Below are positions 16,749 through 23,669 of a stretch of DNA of 64,000 nucleotides, piece by piece. Position 1 is the first letter of the stretch; each line of letters starts with the position of its first letter. The stretch lies in assembly GCA_023384415.1 (NCBI GenBank), contig JAHDWJ010000019.1, forward strand, positions 62,001 to 126,000, written 5' to 3'. The DNA is from Anaerolineae bacterium. Lineage in GTDB: Bacteria > Chloroflexota > Anaerolineae > Promineifilales > Promineifilaceae. Both the position numbers and the translations under genes were made by a program. A model generated the notes under the pieces. That model saw nothing but the letters and a program-made list of their open reading frames with translations, ran no database searches and was not told where the DNA came from.

Positions 16749-17479
16749 TAATCATTATCGTTGTCGTTGTCATTATCGTTGTCGTTGTCATTATCGTTGT
16801 CGTTGCCATTATCATTATCATTGCCATTATCATTGTTGTTATTGTTGCCATCTCCTGGAGGGGGGGCGGACGGTGGCGTCATCGTCATGGTTGGCGATGG
16901 AGGAATCAGGGTAAGGGTTGACGTAGCTGATGGCGCAAGCGTTGGGCTGCTTGTTGGGGTAGCCGTAAAAGTGGGCCATGTTTCGGTGCTGGTAACGGTG
17001 GGGCTGGGTTGGGGTGGGGTTACTGTGGCCGAGGGGGTGATGGTCGGCACAACTGTATCTTCTAACGTAGGTGTTGTCGTAGGTGTCTCCAAAGCGGCTG
17101 GGGGAAGGGTCTCGTTAGGGGTCAAAACTTCTTCGGGCCGTTCATAGAGCAAAGCTATGACCAAGGCGCTAATGAGGATGACGATGAGGGCGGCCGCAGC
17201 CAACGATGGGGCCAATTGCGGCCAACGGAACCAATCTCGCCAAGGGGATGTGGGTGTCTGGCGCAGTTCCGCCGCCTGAGCCAAAAAAGCATTCCGCGAA
17301 CGCTGCTGTGCCCCCAAAGAATAACCAGCCGGCAGTGAAGCGACCTGCTGCGCCGTTTCCAGCAGCGGCCGCAAGGCTTCAGCATCTTCCGGGAAGCGGC
17401 GCAGAATATTTTCTATGGAGTAGCCGCGCTCCATAAATTCCAAACATTTAATAAGTTTGGCTTCTAAATTAGCATCCAT
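16748..17479 (-). CDS. Membrane-anchored sigma-factor partner with poly-(Asn-Asp) tail
   Basis: 243 residues from the ATG at 17479, which overlaps the sigma factor stop (TAATG) and is preceded by GAGAGGA. The layout is a helical cytoplasmic part (about 1-80, with ENILRRFPEDAEALRPLL), a membrane helix (about 98-118), a Pro/Thr-rich stalk (about 125-215) and a C-terminal tail of about 28 residues made only of Asn, Asp and a few Gly. This matches the layout of sigma-linked membrane proteins common in Chloroflexi, for which anti-sigma function is assumed. The tail is encoded by the tandem repeat 16751-16850. Confidence 0.7.
   Translation of the reverse strand: MDANLEAKLIKCLEFMERGYSIENILRRFPEDAEALRPLLETAQQVASLPAGYSLGAQQRSRNAFLAQAAELRQTPTSPWRDWFRWPQLAPSLAAAALIVILISALVIALLYERPEEVLTPNETLPPAALETPTTTPTLEDTVVPTITPSATVTPPQPSPTVTSTETWPTFTATPTSSPTLAPSATSTLTLIPPSPTMTMTPPSAPPPGDGNNNNNDNGNDNDNGNDNDNDNDNDNDNDNDND
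16751..16850 (-). repeat. Short tandem repeat coding for the Asn-Asp tail
   Basis: About three 18-bp copies built from CATTATCGTTGTCGTTGT (plus-strand reading), followed by decayed 6-bp units. On the minus strand they read AAY/GAY codons, giving alternating Asn and Asp. The unit length is a multiple of three, so slippage would lengthen or shorten the tail without a frameshift. Confidence 0.85.
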
Positions 17480-18027
17480 TACATTCCTCTCCACGAGGTC
17501 AATTTCTTAGCTAACATCGCTACGGCCCGGGCTTGCAACTGTTTAACTGCCCCTTCACTCTTACCCATCGTCTCCGCCACATCACGAATAGGCATATCAT
17601 AACCAAAGCGCAAGGCTAATACATCTTGTTGTTCGCTCGTCAGTTCCCCCATCGCCGCCCGCAAATGGGTTTGGCGTAAGTTGAAATGAGCGGCTTCACT
17701 GGGGTCCTCATGTAAACTGGGCAAACTGTCGGGCAGTTCAGTCTGCGGCCGCCGATATTGCTGGCGGTGAAAATCAGTGACCACATTGGCAGCCACCCCA
17801 TATAGCCACCCTTTCAAGGTCGTGTCAGGAGCGCGACCAGCATGAAGGGCATTGAGCAGCCGGGTAAACACCTCGCTGGTCAAATCCTCGGCTGTCTGCT
17901 GATCAGAAACACGGAAAGCAATGTAGCGAAACAACGGCCCATAATAGGCCGTATGTATTTCCGCCAATGCCCCGGGGTCTAATTTGCGAGCCTGGGCCAG
18001 GAGAACTGATTCATTACGCAACGTCAT
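17479..18027 (-). CDS. ECF-type RNA polymerase sigma factor
   Basis: 182 residues with sigma region 2 (about 20-88; YYGPLFRYIAFRVSDQQTAEDLTSEVF) and region 4 (about 122-175; LTSEQQDVLALRFGYDMPIRDVAETMG). It forms a three-gene unit with the membrane-anchored Asn-Asp-tail protein and the DUF192 protein through 1-base stop/start overlaps, so the three are probably co-translated. It is the second ECF system in the window; its regulon is unknown. Confidence 0.93.
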   Translation of the reverse strand: MTLRNESVLLAQARKLDPGALAEIHTAYYGPLFRYIAFRVSDQQTAEDLTSEVFTRLLNALHAGRAPDTTLKGWLYGVAANVVTDFHRQQYRRPQTELPDSLPSLHEDPSEAAHFNLRQTHLRAAMGELTSEQQDVLALRFGYDMPIRDVAETMGKSEGAVKQLQARAVAMLAKKLTSWRGM

Positions 18028-18152
18028 TCACCTATGGTTGTCTATAGAAACCTGGCGCAAGTATAACCCAAGAACATCTTGTCCGGCATAGAGGTTAGAA
18101 TATCCCCTTACCCGCAGTGATCCAGTCGTACTAAGAAGCAAAAAGTAATGGG

Positions 18153-19724
18153 CTATTCAGGCTGTCGTATAGGCGATAAAACAGCATAAATGACTGCATA
18201 TTGGTCGCGGTAAATTTCTTGCAGATACGGGTCAGTGGCGGCCTGGTTCATAAAAGCTCGATGCTCCAGGTCAGAGAACACATACGCGGCCGCGAACTGT
18301 TCGCCAATAATCTGGCCAGGATGAGGAACGCGGCCGCGGGTTATCTCCACCCACAGTTGATACCGCTCCGCATCAGCCAATTCCAGGTAGGTGGGATCTA
18401 AACCAACAGTATAAATGAGCCGGTGGTTATAAAAAAAGAGGCGGGTGAAATCATCCCAATCCGTTTGGAACACCATCGCCCCAGGTGGAGCTTCCTCATG
18501 CAGCCAGAGCGCGGCCGCAGCATAGAGATCGGGCGGGCGGGTACTGCCTAGAGACAGGCGGGCCTCACGCACCGTCTGGTAAACCGGCCAGAGGAGTAAA
18601 GCCAACAGAATAACAGGCAAATACGGGGCCAGGCGCGGCCGCTGCACCTTCCAGGCGGTTAAAATAGGGGCAGCGGCAAAGGCCAGGAAAATAAGGGCAA
18701 AGGCCGGAAAATATTCTACAAACCGGCGTGACTTAAACAGCAAAAAGGCAAAGAAAACAGCCAGGCCAAAAGCGATGAATATGGCCTTATCCGGTCGTTT
18801 TTCCTGCCAGCCCCAGGCTAAGGCCCCTAAGACAAAGGCCAGCAGAGCGTAGCCGGAATTTTGTACCAGCGTCCACGTTTCATACGGATACCACTCATTG
18901 CCTACGGGTGTTTCCAGACCACCAATTTTCGGCCCCAAATGGCTGAGGATGAAGCTGATGTTTTGGGGGAAGTAAGGGTTGATGATGAGACCCAGGCTGA
19001 TGCCGATAAGCGGATAGACAACCGCTTGCCAGACAAGCCGACGCTCCAGAAGCAGGGTCGCGGCCGCGTACAAACCTGCCACCACCAGTAAAAGGGGAAA
19101 GGCATTATAAGCCCACACATAAACAAACCCCAGAGGAATAAGCCAGCCGTACCGCCCTTGCAGCAGCCAATGGAGCGCCAATACCAGAAGCAGCAGGGAA
19201 AGAGATTGCGCCCGCACCATGTTCATGCGGAACAAAAAAGCGGATGAAAGGGCGAACAAAGCTAAAGCGAACGCGGCCGCGGCTGGCACCTTCTGCCCCT
19301 GGAGCAGCCACCACACCGCTACAAACGCCAACGCCGGCAGCAGCACCGTCGCTACCTTCGCCCCCCGAACAAGGGCCGCTCCCCCATCAACCACCGGATC
19401 TGTGGTGGCAAACAGAGCCAGATAGAGATGATAAAGTAAATGGTGATTGGTATACGCTTCCTCATTGAGAATCGTCAAAGGCAGCCAGGGGAAATCCGGC
19501 TTGATCCCTTCCTGCCGGATAAGCCAACCCATTTTGATATGGTAATAGCCATCGGTATCAGGAATGGTCAGCGCGCCAGTCTGGATATACACCATCAGTC
19601 CCACAAACAGCCAAAACAGCCCCACCCCTTTCAGCCACAACCACCGACGCGGAACCAGAGCGGTAGCATTCACCACCTTAACCCCCTCATCGTCATCTTC
19701 CGGCCTTAACTCAAAATCAATCAT
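18153..19724 (-). CDS. Multi-spanning membrane protein resembling glycosyltransferase-39/STT3-like families
   Basis: 523 residues with about ten to twelve hydrophobic segments, an early luminal loop (IPDTDGYYHIKMGWLIR, near residue 50) and a C-terminal soluble part (about 400-520). The acidic DGYYHIKMG motif after the first span is typical of GT-C membrane glycosyltransferases that use lipid-linked sugars. I cannot assign a substrate. Start placed at ATG 19724; a further upstream start would translate the heptamer repeat. There is no obvious operon partner. Confidence 0.6.
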   Translation of the reverse strand: MIDFELRPEDDDEGVKVVNATALVPRRWLWLKGVGLFWLFVGLMVYIQTGALTIPDTDGYYHIKMGWLIRQEGIKPDFPWLPLTILNEEAYTNHHLLYHLYLALFATTDPVVDGGAALVRGAKVATVLLPALAFVAVWWLLQGQKVPAAAAFALALFALSSAFLFRMNMVRAQSLSLLLLVLALHWLLQGRYGWLIPLGFVYVWAYNAFPLLLVVAGLYAAATLLLERRLVWQAVVYPLIGISLGLIINPYFPQNISFILSHLGPKIGGLETPVGNEWYPYETWTLVQNSGYALLAFVLGALAWGWQEKRPDKAIFIAFGLAVFFAFLLFKSRRFVEYFPAFALIFLAFAAAPILTAWKVQRPRLAPYLPVILLALLLWPVYQTVREARLSLGSTRPPDLYAAAALWLHEEAPPGAMVFQTDWDDFTRLFFYNHRLIYTVGLDPTYLELADAERYQLWVEITRGRVPHPGQIIGEQFAAAYVFSDLEHRAFMNQAATDPYLQEIYRDQYAVIYAVLSPIRQPE

Positions 19725-19730
19725 AAAACC

Positions 19731-19767
19731 TACCCACTGCTCACTACCCACTGCCCACTACTAACTG
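19731..19767. repeat. Heptamer-type short tandem repeat
   Basis: A run of imperfect 7-bp units (CCCACTG, CTCACTA, CCCACTG, CCCACTA, CTAACTG) between two minus-strand genes; it overlaps the last codons of the HD-domain gene. It is one of several period-7 loci in the window. Confidence 0.65.
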
Positions 19768-20312
19768 CCTCGCCTCTCTCGCAGCACCTCATACAACGCC
19801 TGTGCCTGGGAGAAGTGGAACGTATGCGGCCGCGACCAAAACTCCGCCAACTGTCGGTTTCCCGTCTGCTCCTCATACATCACCGCCTGGATAAACATCT
19901 CCAGCTTATCCGCATCATCCACCAGACGGGCCTCTGGCGTCACCTGTTCATGCAACTCTTCCCATAAAGCCATAAACGGCCCCGCCAATGGCAGTTCCCC
20001 CAAAATATGGTGCATGGCCCCCCGCTCGGCTTCCGTTTTAATGCCAGGAGGTAAATAACGCCAGGCCGGGGTAGGAATATCGGTCGTCACACTCTCCGGC
20101 AAATCATGGAGAGCCGCCATCGCCAGCACCTTATACCGATCTAGCGGCGTTTCCACCCATTCAGCCAGAGCAAGGGCCACAAAAATCACCCCAAATGAGT
20201 GAGCCGCCACATTTTCTGCTGCCGGGACACCCCGCTGCCCCCAACCAGTGCGGGCCGTCCGCTTTAACTGGTTCCCATGTAACAAAAAAGTCAGGTATTC
20301 GTGGTTATTCAT
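19761..20312 (-). CDS. HD-domain phosphohydrolase (YfbR/HDDC2-like)
   Basis: 183 residues with metal-binding HD residues: His38 (AAHSFG), His69-Asp70 (ALHDLPE) and the DDADKLE motif near residue 133. The pattern matches the HDDC2/YfbR group, whose YfbR member is a 5'-deoxynucleotidase acting on dNMPs. The substrate here is inferred. It is divergent from the aap operon. Confidence 0.85.
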   Translation of the reverse strand: MNNHEYLTFLLHGNQLKRTARTGWGQRGVPAAENVAAHSFGVIFVALALAEWVETPLDRYKVLAMAALHDLPESVTTDIPTPAWRYLPPGIKTEAERGAMHHILGELPLAGPFMALWEELHEQVTPEARLVDDADKLEMFIQAVMYEEQTGNRQLAEFWSRPHTFHFSQAQALYEVLRERRGS

Positions 20313-20683
20313 CTTATGTAAGCCTGTAGAAATAGGTCGGATTTACTCATGTCGCCTATGGCGCGTTCCCTAAACTTCTCAACATATGGGTTGTGCAAGT
20401 CTTGAGGTTTTAAGGAGTAAACGGCCTACTGGGTCAGGCGTAGGCCATATGTGCAACTAAATTTGATCATTTCACCCTCAACGATATACTAGGACATTAG
20501 TACCTCATTGTTAGTGACTGCGGCTAAGGTCACTCATCAAACCCAAAATACTACCATCCTCACAGAAAAATTTCTGTGTTGGTTATACGAATTAAAGGAG
20601 GTGATAGCCCTATTTGAGTGCGCAACCCTTTTACTTTACCCTATCTTTGTCAAAGTCCACATTTTAGTTATGGAGGAGAACCG
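20313..20683. other. Divergent intergenic region upstream of aapJ
   Basis: 371 bp between the HD gene and aapJ. It contains a hairpin GGCCTAC/GTAGGCC (20423-20446) without a T-run and then the leader motif at 20554-20605. No strong -35 was found; AATACT just before 20554 could serve as a -10. Confidence 0.45.
20554..20605 (+). promoter_or_regulatory. 5' leader motif with full-length Shine-Dalgarno (second copy)
   Basis: CCATCCTCACA (20554-20564) and AAGGAGGTGAT (20595-20605) repeat the arrangement upstream of livJ with nearly the same spacing (30 versus 28 nt between the elements). aapJ starts 78 nt after the second element. A GTG (20618) and a TTG lie downstream of it, but at 12 nt or more, so a short leader peptide is possible but unproven. 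Confidence 0.45.
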
Positions 20684-21820
20684 ATGAACATGAGAAGAAT
20701 TTTGCTTATCCTGAGCCTTTTAGCCATGATTTTTGTCCTTGCGGCCTGTAGTGAACAAGGGGGACAAACCGAAGTAACCCGTATTGTCACGGTTGAAGTC
20801 CCAGTTGCGGGAGAAACGACGACCGAAGTACAAACCCAACAAGTCGCTGTCACCTTTGCCGGTGGGGGCAATACCCTTAGAACTGTCCAGGAGCGGGGGG
20901 TGTTAAAATGTGGTGGCAATGCCAATGTACCAGGGTTTGGTTATCTTGACCCGGCCACCGGTGGCTTTAGTGGTTTTGATATTGATTTTTGCAAGGCGAT
21001 TGCGGCCGCGGTCCTCGGCAACTCTGAAGCCATTGAAGTCGTTCCTACCACCGGTGACTCCCGCTTCCCCACCCTGCAATCCGGTGAAGTAGATGTCCTG
21101 ATCCGCAACACCACCTGGACCCTCAGCCGGGACACCTCTCTTGGCTTTGACTTTGCTCCAGTCACTTTCTTTGACGGACAAGGGATGATGGTACGTCGCG
21201 CCGACAACATCAGCTCATTCGCCCAATTAGCCGGTTCTACCATCTGCGTTCAGTCCGGCACCACCACGGAAAAGAACCTGGCTGATTACTTCGCCCTGTT
21301 GGGGATCAACTACACCCCCCTCGTCTTCCCAGATGCTGTTAGCACCCGTGAAGCCTACGACTCTGGAGCCTGCGATGGGTTCACCACCGACAAATCTGGT
21401 TTGGTTTCCCAACAAATTCTCCTGGCTGATCCTACTGCCCATGTTATTCTAGTTGAAGATATGTCCCGCGAACCTCTGGGTCCTCTGACTCGTCATGGGG
21501 ATAACGAATGGAATGACATCGTAAGCTGGGTTGTTTACTGCACCTTCAACGCTGAATTCCTGGGCGTTAATCAGGCCAATGTAGATAGCCAACTTGGTAG
21601 TGATAATCCTCCTATTGCCGGTCTTTTAGGTGAATCCGGTGATTATGGCCAGGCATTGGGGTTGAACAACGATTTTTGTTACCAGGTTGTTAAACAAGTA
21701 GGTAATTACGCGGACATTTACAACCGCAACCTCGGCCCAGATACGCCGTTTGATCTGCCGCGCGGCCCCAACTCCCTGTATACTGATGGTGGGTTGTTGT
21801 ACCCCATTCCCTTCCGCTAA
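20684..21820 (+). CDS. aapJ: General L-amino acid ABC transporter, substrate-binding lipoprotein
   Basis: 378 residues from ATG 20684, which has the SD GGAGGAG; an upstream GTG in frame would spoil the signal peptide. Lipobox LAAC near residue 20, then an SBP_bac_3 fold (about 65-340: GYLDPATGGFSGFDIDFCKAIAAA, DVLIRNTTWTLSRD). The FCKAI and TTWTLSRD stretches are typical of AapJ/BztA-type binding proteins for polar and acidic L-amino acids. It is first in the aapJQMP set. Two hairpins follow, which may keep its level above that of the permeases. Confidence 0.92.
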   Translation: MNMRRILLILSLLAMIFVLAACSEQGGQTEVTRIVTVEVPVAGETTTEVQTQQVAVTFAGGGNTLRTVQERGVLKCGGNANVPGFGYLDPATGGFSGFDIDFCKAIAAAVLGNSEAIEVVPTTGDSRFPTLQSGEVDVLIRNTTWTLSRDTSLGFDFAPVTFFDGQGMMVRRADNISSFAQLAGSTICVQSGTTTEKNLADYFALLGINYTPLVFPDAVSTREAYDSGACDGFTTDKSGLVSQQILLADPTAHVILVEDMSREPLGPLTRHGDNEWNDIVSWVVYCTFNAEFLGVNQANVDSQLGSDNPPIAGLLGESGDYGQALGLNNDFCYQVVKQVGNYADIYNRNLGPDTPFDLPRGPNSLYTDGGLLYPIPFR

Positions 21821-21829
21821 CAAACAGTA

Positions 21830-21860
21830 GATGTGATAACTCGGCAAGAGTTGTCACATC
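21830..21860 (+). terminator. Hairpin between aapJ and aapQ (first)
   Basis: GATGTGATAACTC (21830-21842), a 5-nt loop, GAGTTGTCACATC (21848-21860), with one mismatch. No T-tract follows. Probably an mRNA-stabilising or attenuating stem between the binding protein and the permeases. Confidence 0.5.
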
Positions 21861-21876
21861 TCATCATGTCTAAGGT

Positions 21877-21922
21877 CTGGCATGGAGAGATTCGATTTTT
21901 AAGTTGAATCACTCCATGCCAG
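21877..21922 (+). terminator. Hairpin between aapJ and aapQ (second)
   Basis: CTGGCATGGAG (21877-21887) pairs with CTCCATGCCAG (21912-21922). An inner GATTC/GAATC pair extends the stem and a T-rich loop lies between. No terminal T-run, so full termination is doubtful. Confidence 0.55.
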
Positions 21923-21991
21923 CCACCTTATCAGCTTAAAACGAACAGGTAACATCTGTTTTATTCCCCTGGTTTTCCATGAGGAGGGGTC

Positions 21992-23620
21992 ATGGTTGAA
22001 CGGAAGGAAACCCAACTCAAACCGGTTGAATTGATCCCCCTATGGCGGGATGGGCGGGTGATTGGTGTTTTGGCCCAGATTATATTTGTTATTTTGTTTT
22101 TTCTGGCGGCACGCTGGTTACTTAATAATGTCGCCACCAACATTTTCTCTCTAGGGGCCTCCCAATTTATTTGTCGTGATGGCAGCTCCAATGTCCGTTG
22201 TGCTTTTGATTTTATGAGCACAGACGCTGGTTTTCCTATTTCTGAATCGGTCGTCCCTTATGTAGAGCAAGATTCTTTTTGGCGGGCGGTTGGGGTAGCA
22301 GCCCTGAATACGATTAAAGTTTCTTTTTATGGCATCATTTTGACAACCATTCTAGGGACGTTTACCGGTATTGCCCGGCTGTCAAACAACTGGCTGGTGA
22401 ACAGTCTGGCGAAATGGTACATTGATTTAATGCGGAATACACCGCTGCTGTTACAACTTTTTTTCATTTATTTTGTGGTTATTTTGGCCTTACCCCAGGT
22501 TAATTCAGCCATTCAACTGTTTAACTTGCCTATTTTTGTCAGCCAACGGGGAATCAATTTCCCTGATCTGGTCTTTATGTCTTCGTTTCCGGTCTGGCTG
22601 GCTTTTGTGGTACTGGCAATTATTCAGGCCCAGGTGTTGTGGTTTTTGCTAGGACGGTATGAGGAACAAACGGGGTATGCCAGCAACCGCGGCCGCTGGG
22701 TCATCCTCTCTTTTCTGCTCATTGTGGGTATAGGTTGGTACGTCGCCGGGGCCAACAGCCAAAACGAAGCCATCCTCATTTCCCAGCGAGCCAATGTGCG
22801 GGCGTATCGAGATTTGCCTGCTCTGATAGAGCGGCGGTTGGCAGTTAACACCATGTCTGATATTCCTGACCGGCTGCGCGTAGGGCTGTTGTCTCAAGAA
22901 GCGGTGAACACAGCCGCACTCAAAATTTGTGCCATTCAGGATTCCCCCTCTGAGGTTAACTTCACCGCCCAACTACGCCAAAGCGGTATCCCTTACCAGG
23001 TGGTGCGTCGTACCGCCCGGCCTGAACAAGCTCTTGATGTTTATGCCCAGGGGGAATGCGAAGTTTTTGTTGCCAGCCGCACCATTCTGGCGGCTGAAAG
23101 AGATTTATTAGAAGATTCAGCGACTCACCGAATCGTTGGTATTCGCGAAACTCCACTGCGCTTCTCTTTGCCTCGTTTAGAAGGGTTTAATTTTGTGGGC
23201 GGTACTAAATTAACTGCCGAATTTACCGCCTTGCTTATCGGGCTGGTCCTGTTTACAGCCGCTTTCGTGGCGGAAATTGTCCGGGCCGGGATTATGGCTG
23301 TGCCCAAAGGGCAGTCAGAGGCCGCACGGGCTTTGGGTCTTTCGGAAGGGCAGCGTCTGCGCCTGGTAGTCATGCCTCAGGCTCTCCGGGTCATTATCCC
23401 CCCCATGATCAGCCAGTACCTGAATCTGACCAAAAACTCCAGCCTGGGGTTAGCTGTGGCTTTCCCTGATTTGTACCGCATCATACAGACAGCCATTAAT
23501 CAATCTGGCCGGGCGGTACAGCTTATTGTCATTATGGCGGCTATTTACCTGTTGTTTAGTCTGGTCATTTCAGTCATTCTTAACTGGTATAACCGGCAGA
23601 TTGCCCTGGTGGAAAGATAG
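21992..23620 (+). CDS. aapQ: General L-amino acid ABC transporter permease AapQ with an embedded binding-protein-like domain
   Basis: 542 residues. The HisM-type permease core is split: early spans (about 95-250) and a late part carrying the ATPase-contact EAA loop (QSEAARALGLSEGQRLRLVV, near residue 440). Between them, residues about 307-388 align by eye with residues about 181-267 of the AapJ-like protein: LKICAIQ with STICVQS, SGIPYQ with LGINYT, YAQGECEVF with YDSGACDGF, and a matching L-D-x-x-x-H-x-I ending. This suggests a copied lobe of an SBP inserted in the outer loop. It is followed 49 bp later by aapM. Confidence 0.88.
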   Translation: MVERKETQLKPVELIPLWRDGRVIGVLAQIIFVILFFLAARWLLNNVATNIFSLGASQFICRDGSSNVRCAFDFMSTDAGFPISESVVPYVEQDSFWRAVGVAALNTIKVSFYGIILTTILGTFTGIARLSNNWLVNSLAKWYIDLMRNTPLLLQLFFIYFVVILALPQVNSAIQLFNLPIFVSQRGINFPDLVFMSSFPVWLAFVVLAIIQAQVLWFLLGRYEEQTGYASNRGRWVILSFLLIVGIGWYVAGANSQNEAILISQRANVRAYRDLPALIERRLAVNTMSDIPDRLRVGLLSQEAVNTAALKICAIQDSPSEVNFTAQLRQSGIPYQVVRRTARPEQALDVYAQGECEVFVASRTILAAERDLLEDSATHRIVGIRETPLRFSLPRLEGFNFVGGTKLTAEFTALLIGLVLFTAAFVAEIVRAGIMAVPKGQSEAARALGLSEGQRLRLVVMPQALRVIIPPMISQYLNLTKNSSLGLAVAFPDLYRIIQTAINQSGRAVQLIVIMAAIYLLFSLVISVILNWYNRQIALVER

Positions 23621-23669
23621 TAGGCAGTAAGCAATGAACAGTTCCCCTGAGTTGTTACGAGTCTAGCCG

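Noticed and set aside
16761..17147. Plus-strand frame reading poly-Ser-Leu
   Set aside because: It is the antisense reading of the Asn-Asp repeat in the sigma partner gene.
20618..20683. Upstream GTG start for the aapJ-like gene
   Set aside because: It would place 22 polar residues before the lipoprotein signal; ATG 20684 has a proper SD and gives a normal signal peptide.
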